A DNA stretch of 38,630 bases from an uncultured beta proteobacterium (GTDB lineage: Bacteria > Pseudomonadota > Gammaproteobacteria > Burkholderiales > Burkholderiaceae_C): contig CAIYMN010000085.1 of NCBI GenBank assembly GCA_903927295.1, positions 1 to 38,630 of the forward strand, written 5' to 3'. Under the pieces are notes generated by a model. That model had not been told where the DNA came from. It did not search any database and saw only the letters and a program-made list of their open reading frames with translations. Position 1 is the first letter of the stretch. Each line of letters starts with the position of its first letter. Shown here piece by piece: positions 27,462-34,690 of this stretch. The translations under genes were made by a program, and so were the position numbers.

Positions 27462-29576
27462 ATGATTCAAGCCGCCATGCCGCCTCACGTGCCTCAGATT
27501 CGTCTCTATCAAAACTGGCTTCAGGTGCAGCGCGGGCTGTCCTTTGAGTCTTATGATGAGTTTTGGCACTGGTCCATAACTGACCTGAACGCTTTCTGGC
27601 AAAGCATCTGGGATTACTTTGAGTTGCGCTCGCCCTCGCCTTGCAGCATGGTCTGTGATGGGGCACCGATGCCCGGCACCCGGTGGTTTGTCGGGGCCAA
27701 AATCAATTACGCCGCAGAAGTGTTGCGCCACGCCCAGGCGGCGCAGGCTGCTGGATTTCCCGCCATTCTTAGCCACAACGAAAAGAGTTTGGGTCACTCT
27801 GCAGCCCGGGAAACAAGTTGGTCTGAGCTGCGCCGCCAGGTCGCCTCGCTTGCCCTGCATTTGCTCGACCACGGCGTTCAACCGGGTGATCGGGTTGCGG
27901 CCTATTTGCCAAACGCACCAGAGGCCATCGTCGCCTTCCTGGCTACCGTAAGTATTGGTGCTGTCTGGAGCATTTGCGCGCCGGACATGGGAACCAATGC
28001 CGTGCTCGATCGCTTCAAGCAAATCGAACCCAAGGTACTGTTTGCGTGCGATGGAGTGACGTATGGCGGGCGCGATATCGATCGCGTCCCTGTGCTTGCC
28101 GAACTCTGTGCTGCTCTGCCCTCAGTGCAGCATCTGGTGCTGCAGAGCAACCTCGGTTCCGTGACGGATTGCGACAAGATTCTTCCAGGCAGCGTCAATT
28201 TCGGGCAAGCCATCAGCCGGGACGATGCCCAGACGCAAACATTTGAGCCGCTCAGGCTGGCCTTTGACCACCCGCTGTGGATCGTCTATTCCAGCGGCAC
28301 GACCGGATTACCCAAAGCCATTGTGCATGGTCATGGTGGAACGGTGCTGGTCGGGCGCACGCTGCTGTGCCTGCACAACGACGTTGGGTGCAGCTATGCG
28401 CCCAACTCCTTGGGGGAGCGTTATCACTGGTACAGCTCGACCGGCTGGGTGATGTGGAATGCGCAGGTCAGCGGCTTGCTCGGCGGCGTGACCTGTTGCA
28501 TCTTTGACGGAAATCCGGCTGGTCGCACGATCGATGTCGGCGGAAACAGGATCGAGCCCGACTGGACGACCCTGTGGCGCTTCGCTGCCGAGCTCGGCGT
28601 AACGTTTTTTGGGGCTGGTGCCGCGTTTTACGCCAATTGCCAGAAGGCGGGTGTGGATCTGAGCCGCTGCGGTGATCTTTCCCAAGTGAGGGCCCTTGGC
28701 ACGACCGGCTCGCCTTTGAGTGCCGATGCCCAGGCTTGGGGCACCGAACAATTTCGCCGCTTGAAGAGCCCGCATCAACACGAAGGCGAGGAATTTCCCG
28801 CCGGGCCGCCCCAAGGAATATTTGCCCCGTCGGGGGGCGACATCTGGTGGTGCAACATCTCCGGCGGCACCGATTTTTGCGGCGCCTTCATTGGCGGCAA
28901 CCGCGAACTGGCGCAAGTGCCGGGTGAAATGCAATGCCGCTTGCTAGGTTGCGCCGTGCAGGCCTGGAACGAGCAGGGCCAGCCAGTGATCGATGATGTG
29001 GGCGAACTGGTTTGTACTCAGCCGATACCGAGCATGCCGCTTTATTTCTGGGGTGACAAAGGCAATCAGCGTTATCTGTCAAGTTACTTCGACATGTACC
29101 CGGGCGTCTGGCGACACGGCGACTGGCTCAAGATCGGAAGCCATGGGGCCTGCATCATCTATGGCCGCAGTGACGCCACCATCAATCGTCACGGGTTGCG
29201 CATGGGAACCAGCGAGATCTATAGCGCGGTTGAAGCGTTGCCCGAGGTGCTCGACTCAATGGTGGTGGACCTGGAATACCTGGGTCGCGAAAGTTATATG
29301 CCTTTGTTTGTCGTCTTGCGATCCGACTTGACGTTGACCCCGGCTTTGCGCGTCAAAATCGTGGAAGCCATCAAGAATGCCCTGTCGCCACGCTTTGTCC
29401 CCAACGAGATCTTTCAGGTAGCCCAGATACCGCGCACGTTGTCAGGAAAGAAACAAGAGCTGCCAATCAAAAAATTGCTGTTGGGCCAATCGCTTGAGAA
29501 GGTGGTGAACCGCGAGGCGATGGCGAACCCCGCTTGTCTGGACTGGTACGTGGAGTTGGCTCGATCGCGCCAGTGA
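27462..29576 (+). CDS. Acetoacetate-CoA ligase with an in-frame GC-rich insert
   Basis: A 704-residue AMP-forming ligase activating acetoacetate to acetoacetyl-CoA (ketone-body and polyhydroxybutyrate turnover). The ACAS N-terminus (YDEFWHWSITDLNAFWQSIW) is followed by P-loop YSSGTTGLPKAIVHGHGG, then GTTGSPLS and SGGTDFCGAFIGGNREL, YGRSDATINRHGLRMGTSEIY, and catalytic-Lys region RTLSGKKQELPIKKLL. Between RRL and DIWW (about residues 433-460) there is a stretch of about 25 residues (KSPHQHEGEEFPAGPPQGIF and on) absent from the usual spacing; its DNA is a GC-rich palindrome. The ATG at 27462 has no clear ribosome-binding site; an ATG at 27477 is possible. Confidence 0.92.
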   Translation: MIQAAMPPHVPQIRLYQNWLQVQRGLSFESYDEFWHWSITDLNAFWQSIWDYFELRSPSPCSMVCDGAPMPGTRWFVGAKINYAAEVLRHAQAAQAAGFPAILSHNEKSLGHSAARETSWSELRRQVASLALHLLDHGVQPGDRVAAYLPNAPEAIVAFLATVSIGAVWSICAPDMGTNAVLDRFKQIEPKVLFACDGVTYGGRDIDRVPVLAELCAALPSVQHLVLQSNLGSVTDCDKILPGSVNFGQAISRDDAQTQTFEPLRLAFDHPLWIVYSSGTTGLPKAIVHGHGGTVLVGRTLLCLHNDVGCSYAPNSLGERYHWYSSTGWVMWNAQVSGLLGGVTCCIFDGNPAGRTIDVGGNRIEPDWTTLWRFAAELGVTFFGAGAAFYANCQKAGVDLSRCGDLSQVRALGTTGSPLSADAQAWGTEQFRRLKSPHQHEGEEFPAGPPQGIFAPSGGDIWWCNISGGTDFCGAFIGGNRELAQVPGEMQCRLLGCAVQAWNEQGQPVIDDVGELVCTQPIPSMPLYFWGDKGNQRYLSSYFDMYPGVWRHGDWLKIGSHGACIIYGRSDATINRHGLRMGTSEIYSAVEALPEVLDSMVVDLEYLGRESYMPLFVVLRSDLTLTPALRVKIVEAIKNALSPRFVPNEIFQVAQIPRTLSGKKQELPIKKLLLGQSLEKVVNREAMANPACLDWYVELARSRQ
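28797..28838. repeat. GC-rich palindromic element inside acetoacetate-CoA ligase
   Basis: Contains GGGC-C-GCCC (28803-28811) and GCCCC ... GGGGC (28824-28828 and 28834-28838). It encodes PAGPPQGIFAPSGG in frame. It resembles, from memory, short GC-rich palindromes scattered through Comamonadaceae genomes. I found no second copy in this window. Confidence 0.45.
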
Positions 29577-29847
29577 TCTTCAGCAAAAGAGCACTTCCTC
29601 ACGGGCAGACACCCGTACAAACCCCGATGAAGTTTGTGGCACGGAAATGGCTTGACTCATTAGAATAACCTGACCAATTGGTTGGTTTTCGGCTGTTTCG
29701 TATCGATCTGGTGCGCGGCATCTCGTTTTTGGCGCATCAGTTTGCTGCGCATGTTTCGTCGGCGAACAGTGTTCGTCCAAAGGTGTGGTTGGGTGTATGA
29801 GTTCGCGCCTGATCAAGGAAGTTTCTAACAACTAACCGGAGATAGGA
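29577..29847. other. Intergenic region upstream of the NCS1 transporter
   Basis: No gene is evident in these 271 bp. Features are a 5-bp stem without a T-run (ACGGG/CCCGT, 29601-29616), a candidate operator (29671-29685) and a ribosome-binding region (GGAGATAGG) just before 29848. No sigma-70 promoter with good spacing was found. Confidence 0.5.
29671..29685. promoter_or_regulatory. Candidate RutR/PydR-like operator
   Basis: TGACCAATTGGTTGG contains the perfect palindrome ACCAATTGGT (29673-29682). It matches the left half and the core of the RutR site TTGACCA-NN-TGGTCAA, with mismatches in the outer right half. Its position upstream of an NCS1 transporter followed by a RutR-like TetR gene supports autoregulated control. 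Confidence 0.5.
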
Positions 29848-31266
29848 ATGAGTTCACTGGCAAGCGACAACCCGCTCATCAACGACGACCTGAAACCGAC
29901 CACCGAAGCGCAACGTCACTGGCGAGCCAGTGACTTCGCCGCACTCTGGGTGGGCATGGTGGTTTGCGTCCCAACCTACACCATGGCCAGCAGCATGTTG
30001 GATCAGGGCTTCACCTGGCAGATGGCAATCTGGCTGGTCTTCCTGGCCAACTGCATTGTGCTGATTCCGATGCTGTTACTAGGCCGATCCGGCACCCGCT
30101 ATGGCATTCCCTTTCCCGTTTTGGCGCGCGCTTCTTTTGGTGTCAAGGGAGCGAATCTGCCGGCCGTTCTTCGCGGATTGGTGGCCTGTGGCTGGTTTTC
30201 GATCAACTGCTATTTCGGCGCCTTGGCCTTGCACGGGTTTTTCAACGTCGTCGGCATGGGTTTGGCTGGTCCGGCCCAGGGAGAGTTCATCAGCACCTCA
30301 CAACTGGTTTGTTTCTACCTGTTTTGGGCGGTGCATATCTATTACATCTGGAACGGTGTGGAGTCGATCCGCAAGTTGGAGGTGGTGGCCGCGCCCCTCA
30401 TGATCCTGGCCTCCGTTGCGTTGGTGGTGTGGGCGTTCATGTCGGTTCCGTCCGGCAAATTGCTTGACCTGCCAGCCAAGGTGGTTGCAGGCGGGCCCAA
30501 GACCTGGGCTGCATTGACCGGCCTGGTAGGCTTCTGGGCCACGCTGGCGCTCAACATCCCTGACTTCACGCGTTTTGCCAAGAGCAACCGTGAACAGGTG
30601 CTGGGACAGGCGGTCGGATTGCCGATTCCAATGGCGCTGTTTTCAATGGTTGGCATCATCGGTTTCTCGGTTTCCCAAATTTTGTACGGAAAAGCCCAAC
30701 TGTTTCCCGATGGCTTGTTGTCACAAATGGGAACCTTTGCGTCAGCGCTGGGCTTGATCGTCATCTTGCTGGCCAATCTAACCACCAACGTTGCCGCCAA
30801 TCTGGTTTCTCCGTCCTACGACTTCTCCAATCTGGCTCCCGACAAGATCAGCTTCCGCTCCGGTGGCTTGATCGCTGCCGTCATCGGGCTGCTGTTTATG
30901 CCGTGGAAATTGCTGGCCACATCTGGCGGTTACCTCTTCACCTGGCTTGGCGGCTACGGCACCCTGCTGGGCGCCATTGCTGGCATCCTGATGGTTGACT
31001 ATTACCTTGTACGCAAGGGCGAACTCAAGGTGGACGATCTCTACCGGCGGGGCGGCGCGTATGAGTACAGCGGTGGCTGGAACATGCAGGCCTTGATCGC
31101 CTTTGCATTGGGTGTATTGCCGTGTTTGCCTGGATACCTCGTCGTGTCCGGTGTACTGGACAAGGCGTCGATCAACCCAAGCCTCGTCAGCCTGTTCGAT
31201 TTTGGCTGGTTCTTCAGTCTGGCGGTGTCGGGGGCCTACTATTTCATCACCGCGAAAAAGTCCTGA
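29848..31266 (+). CDS. NCS1-family nucleobase/hydantoin-type permease
   Basis: A 472-residue membrane transporter of the nucleobase:cation symporter-1 family. A short cytoplasmic tail (LINDDLKPTTEAQRHW) precedes about twelve hydrophobic segments; ALWVGMVVCVPTYTMASSML, GRSGTRYGIPFPVLARASFG and LALNIPDFTRFAKSNREQ are NCS1 signatures. Substrate could be uracil, cytosine, allantoin or a hydantoin; the adjacent RutR-like regulator favours a pyrimidine or its breakdown product. GGAG/AGG precedes the ATG. A strong terminator follows the stop. Confidence 0.93.
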   Translation: MSSLASDNPLINDDLKPTTEAQRHWRASDFAALWVGMVVCVPTYTMASSMLDQGFTWQMAIWLVFLANCIVLIPMLLLGRSGTRYGIPFPVLARASFGVKGANLPAVLRGLVACGWFSINCYFGALALHGFFNVVGMGLAGPAQGEFISTSQLVCFYLFWAVHIYYIWNGVESIRKLEVVAAPLMILASVALVVWAFMSVPSGKLLDLPAKVVAGGPKTWAALTGLVGFWATLALNIPDFTRFAKSNREQVLGQAVGLPIPMALFSMVGIIGFSVSQILYGKAQLFPDGLLSQMGTFASALGLIVILLANLTTNVAANLVSPSYDFSNLAPDKISFRSGGLIAAVIGLLFMPWKLLATSGGYLFTWLGGYGTLLGAIAGILMVDYYLVRKGELKVDDLYRRGGAYEYSGGWNMQALIAFALGVLPCLPGYLVVSGVLDKASINPSLVSLFDFGWFFSLAVSGAYYFITAKKS

Positions 31267-31297
31267 CCCGTACCCAACGCACGCTTGGTTTTGATCT

Positions 31298-31332
31298 GGG
31301 GCCTGTCTTTGCGGTTGGGGCCCCTTTTTTTT
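31298..31332 (+). terminator. Rho-independent terminator after the NCS1 gene
   Basis: Stem GGGGCC (31298-31303) pairs with GGCCCC (31319-31324) across a 15-nt loop, followed by eight T residues (31325-31332). It ends only 7 bp before the next start codon. Confidence 0.8.
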
Positions 31333-31339
31333 GCGTCCT

Positions 31340-31993
31340 ATGATTCCTTTTTCGATCAGCCCATCGGCACCCTCAAGCGACGAGGTAGCCAAAGGCCAGA
31401 TACGTCAGACCAACGAGGCACTTATTCTGGCTGCGGCCGAGCGTGTTTTTGCCGGTGCTGGCTTTGCCGGCGCCACGATGGCGGCCATCTCCGAGGCGGC
31501 GCGCCTGCCCAAAGCCAATCTGCACTACTACTTTGGCAGCAAGAAGGCTTTGTACCACGCAGTGCTTGCGCGCACATTGGAAGACTGGTTGGTGCCGACC
31601 CATGGCATCACACCGATGGCCGATCCCCGAGTCGCGATCGAAACCTATATCCGCGCAAAGATGGCTTTGTCGGCGCAGCGCCCACACGCCTCCAGGGTCT
31701 TTGCCAATGAGCTCCTGCACGGCGCGCCGGTTGTAAAAGCGCTGCTCGGTACGGAACTGCGTGAACTGGTTCTGGTCAAAGCAGCGGTGATCCAAGGGTG
31801 GATCAGCGCAGGTCGCATGGCGCCAGTGGACCCGGTGCACCTATTCTTCACGATCTGGGCTGCAACCCAGACCTACGCCGATTTTGGCGTGCAAGTCAGC
31901 GCTGTGTTGGGCCGTGCAGAGTTGGAGGCGCCGGACTACGCACGCGCCACAGAGCATGTCGTGGCATTGATTCTTCGTGGTTGCGGCTTGTAG
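31340..31993 (+). CDS. TetR-family regulator, RutR-like
   Basis: A 217-residue repressor-type protein. The TetR helix-turn-helix is at about 20-65 (ILAAAERVFAGAGFAGATMA, then ARLPKANLHYYFGSKKALYHAVL), and the C-terminal ligand domain matches the RutR type (PHASRVFANELLHGAP, FFTIWAATQTYADF). RutR senses uracil or thymine in E. coli. The gene begins directly after the terminator T-run with no ribosome-binding site; ATG at 31340 or TTG at 31331 could start it. Together with the upstream operator this suggests ligand-dependent control of the NCS1 transporter. Confidence 0.88.
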   Translation: MIPFSISPSAPSSDEVAKGQIRQTNEALILAAAERVFAGAGFAGATMAAISEAARLPKANLHYYFGSKKALYHAVLARTLEDWLVPTHGITPMADPRVAIETYIRAKMALSAQRPHASRVFANELLHGAPVVKALLGTELRELVLVKAAVIQGWISAGRMAPVDPVHLFFTIWAATQTYADFGVQVSAVLGRAELEAPDYARATEHVVALILRGCGL

Positions 31994-32120
31994 CGTGATG
32001 TTTGGCAGCAAACAAAGACGCAGTAAACACTAACTTCTGGATTAGAGGGGCGACAGCGTCCGTGCCTCGACATGCCGCATTTTGCAGCTAAGAGCTTGGT
32101 GGTGACATATCGGGATCTTC

Positions 32121-32155
32121 TTGCCAATCCCGCCAAATGCGATAGAATCGCATTT
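32121..32155 (+). promoter_or_regulatory. feo promoter with overlapping Fur-like operator
   Basis: -35 TTGCCA (32121-32126), a 16-bp spacer, -10 TAGAAT (32143-32148). A perfect 9-bp inverted repeat, AAATGCGAT (32135-32143) and ATCGCATTT (32147-32155) with a 3-bp centre, covers the -10. Position and sequence fit a Fur repressor site in front of feoA. Confidence 0.65.
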
Positions 32156-32183
32156 GCATTTGCGACTTAGTGAGGTTCATTTG

Positions 32184-32441
32184 ATGTTGTTATCTGATCT
32201 GCCCAAGGGCACCCATGCGTTGGTCGAGCGCGTGGTGTCGGGTTCTGCCGAGGTCGGTGCGGCAACTTTGCGGCGTCTTGAGGAACTGGGCTTCATCTCC
32301 GGTGAACCGGTTCGCCTGCTGCGCAGGGGGCCTGGCGGACGCGAGCCACTGGCGGTGCAGGTCGGGGAAACCCTGTTTGCCTTGCGCCTGCTCGAAGCGC
32401 AGTGCATTCAAGTGCGCCACCTTGAGGTCAGCGCCGCCTGA
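32184..32441 (+). CDS. feoA: Ferrous iron transport protein A
   Basis: An 85-residue SH3-like FeoA protein, a cytosolic partner of FeoB. It starts MLLSDLPKGTHALVERV and has the conserved RRLEELGFISGEPVRLLRRGPGG and ALRLLEAQCIQVRHL. The frame is open 21 codons upstream, but those lie in the promoter; GAGG before the ATG at 32184 decides. It is 7 bp upstream of feoB and probably Fur-repressed. Confidence 0.94.
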   Translation: MLLSDLPKGTHALVERVVSGSAEVGAATLRRLEELGFISGEPVRLLRRGPGGREPLAVQVGETLFALRLLEAQCIQVRHLEVSAA

Positions 32442-32448
32442 TCGGTCC

Positions 32449-34344
32449 ATGTCACACGCCAGCGCCCTCGGTCCTGACCTTGCCATCAAGAGCATCGCGC
32501 TGGTTGGTAACCCCAACTGCGGCAAAACAGCGCTTTTCAATCTCCTTACTGGTGCCCGTCAGAAAGTCGCGAACTACGCCGGTGTCACGGTGGAGCGCAA
32601 GGTCGGATCGGCCCGGCTACCCAATGGGCAGACCGTATCAGTGGTCGATCTGCCTGGTTCCTACAGTTTGACGCCAGCGACGGCTGATGAGCAGGTGATG
32701 CTCGACGTGGTCGAAGGTCGGCGAGCCGGCGAAGACGCCCCCGACCTCATCGTGGCGGTTGTCGACGCCACCAATCTGCGCATGAATCTGCGTCTGGTGC
32801 TGGAGCTCAAACGCCTTGGAAGGCCCTTGCTGGTGGCAGTCAACATGGCGGATGTGGCCCGCTCGCAGGGGCTGAAAGTGGACGTGCACCGGCTGGCTCA
32901 TGAACTGAGCTGCCCGGTCGTCGAAACCGTCGCGGTGAAGCACGACGGGCATACCAGACTGCTGGCGACGCTAGAACAGCACTTTGCCAAGCCCACCGCA
33001 GCACCCACCGTCTCTCCGGCTTATGCGAGTGCCATCAGTTCCACCGACCTGCAACGCGAGGTGCGTCGCATCCTGGCGCTAGTCGCCCCCATGGCGCCGC
33101 CTTTGGGTCGTTTTCAGCACCGGCTCGACGGCGTGGTCATGCACCCGTTCTGGGGTCTGGTGGTGCTGGCGGCAGTCCTGTTCCTGATTTTTCAGGCGGT
33201 CTTTTCCTGGGCCAATTGGCCCATGGATGCCATCAAGGCAGTAGTGCTGGCCGTCAGCGACTCGACCTTGGCCGTGATGCCTGCGGGGCCCCTGCGCAGC
33301 CTACTGGTGGACGGTGTCTATGCCGGTGTCGGTGGCGTCCTGGTATTTTTGCCGCAAATCCTGATTCTGTTCTTTTTCATTTTGCTGCTCGAAGATTCGG
33401 GTTACCTGCCGCGCGCCGCGTTCCTGCTGGATAACCTGATGGGCAAAGTGGGCCTGTCAGGTCGTGCCTTTATTCCCTTGCTGTCAAGTTTTGCCTGCGC
33501 CATTCCGGGCATCATGGCCACCCGCACCATCGTCAACTGGCGAGATCGCCTTGTCACCATCATGGTGGCACCTTTGATGACGTGCTCGGCGCGCCTTCCG
33601 GTCTACGCTTTGCTGATAGGCGCCTTTGTGCCGGCGCGCGATGTCGGCTGGTTCAGCCTGCGCGGCCTCACGCTGTTCGGCCTGTACGTCGCTGGCGTGG
33701 TTTCGGCCATGGGCGTCGCCTGGGTCTACAAGCGGGTCTGGATGAAGAGCGCCTATCAGCCGCTGATGTTGGAGCTGCCACCCTACCGTGTCCCCAACCT
33801 GCGCAATATTGGCTTGGGCCTGTGGGAGCGGGCCCGAATTTTTTTGCGTCGCGTGGGTGGGATCATCTTTGCGCTGATGGTCGTGTTGTGGTTCCTGTCC
33901 ACCTATCCCGGGCCGCCGCCCACGTGGGATGCCAGTCAGGGACCGGCCATCAGCTACAGCGTGGCCGGCATGCTTGGTCACGCACTGCAATGGCTGTTTG
34001 CACCGCTCGGCTTCAACTGGCAAATTTCCGTGGCACTAGTTCCGGGCATGGCAGCACGCGAGGTCGTGGTCGGGGCCTTGGGCACGGTTTATTCTTTGTC
34101 AGCGGCTGACAGGTCGGTCACCGATGCTCTGGCCCCAGTGCTTGTACAGGGCTGGTCGCTGGCAACTGCCTACTCGCTCCTGGCCTGGTTTGTCTTTGCA
34201 CCGCAATGCCTGTCAACGCTGGCGGTCGTGCGGCGCGAAACCAATTCCTGGCGTTACCCGCTCCTGATGGCGTCGTATCTCTTTGCGCTCGCTTATGCAG
34301 CGGCCTTTGCCACCTACCGTATCACCTTGTGGCTGGGGTCCTGA
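32449..34344 (+). CDS. feoB: Fe(II) transporter FeoB
   Basis: A 631-residue ferrous-iron permease. The N-terminal G-domain has G1 GNPNCGKT (20-27), the switch region NYAGVTVERK, G3 DLPGSY and a degenerate NMAD in place of NKxD (VAVNMADVA), normal for FeoB. The membrane part has two Gate motifs with conserved Cys (SFACAIPGIMATR and MTCSARLPVYALLIGAFVP). It is shorter than E. coli FeoB (773), a form common in beta-proteobacteria. The ATG lacks a clear Shine-Dalgarno, so it may be translated by coupling to feoA. Confidence 0.95.
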   Translation: MSHASALGPDLAIKSIALVGNPNCGKTALFNLLTGARQKVANYAGVTVERKVGSARLPNGQTVSVVDLPGSYSLTPATADEQVMLDVVEGRRAGEDAPDLIVAVVDATNLRMNLRLVLELKRLGRPLLVAVNMADVARSQGLKVDVHRLAHELSCPVVETVAVKHDGHTRLLATLEQHFAKPTAAPTVSPAYASAISSTDLQREVRRILALVAPMAPPLGRFQHRLDGVVMHPFWGLVVLAAVLFLIFQAVFSWANWPMDAIKAVVLAVSDSTLAVMPAGPLRSLLVDGVYAGVGGVLVFLPQILILFFFILLLEDSGYLPRAAFLLDNLMGKVGLSGRAFIPLLSSFACAIPGIMATRTIVNWRDRLVTIMVAPLMTCSARLPVYALLIGAFVPARDVGWFSLRGLTLFGLYVAGVVSAMGVAWVYKRVWMKSAYQPLMLELPPYRVPNLRNIGLGLWERARIFLRRVGGIIFALMVVLWFLSTYPGPPPTWDASQGPAISYSVAGMLGHALQWLFAPLGFNWQISVALVPGMAAREVVVGALGTVYSLSAADRSVTDALAPVLVQGWSLATAYSLLAWFVFAPQCLSTLAVVRRETNSWRYPLLMASYLFALAYAAAFATYRITLWLGS

Positions 34345-34347
34345 GCC

Positions 34348-34626
34348 ATGACCTTGCAGGCCCTGATCGTTTTACTTGTGGTCACCGGCTGCTTTGGCTA
34401 CGCCGCCTGGACGCTGTCGCCGCAAGTTGCCCGCCGAATCGTGGCAAAAAGCTTGTTGCGTCTACCGTTGCATGCATTATTGCGGCAAAATCTGGAAAGG
34501 GTGGTCCGCGCTTGCGGTGGTTGCCATTGCAGCGGTTGCGATCAAGGCTTGATCAAGCGTGACTTGCAGCAGAAGGCAGTCGCCAGCTCCGCCCAGCCAC
34601 TGCCGTTTTACCCGCGCAAGAGGTAG
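34348..34626 (+). CDS. FeoB-associated Cys-rich small membrane protein
   Basis: A 92-residue protein three bases after the feoB stop. It has one N-terminal transmembrane helix (LQALIVLLVVTGCFGYAAW) and a cytoplasmic basic segment with the cluster CGGCHCSGC (Cys-x2-Cys-x-Cys-x2-Cys). This resembles FeoB-associated Cys-rich proteins and occupies the FeoC position; it could bind Fe(II) or a cluster and regulate FeoB. Homology is by recollection of the pattern (perhaps DUF6587), not a sequence match. Confidence 0.8.
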   Translation: MTLQALIVLLVVTGCFGYAAWTLSPQVARRIVAKSLLRLPLHALLRQNLERVVRACGGCHCSGCDQGLIKRDLQQKAVASSAQPLPFYPRKR

Positions 34627-34690
34627 CCACTTCAATACGCCGCATACGCTTACCGTCGCAAAATCTGCCCACAAAATTGACAAAGCTGTA

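Noticed and set aside
29601-29616. Hairpin ACGGG/CCCGT after acetoacetate-CoA ligase as a terminator
   Set aside because: Only five base pairs and no T-run follow it.
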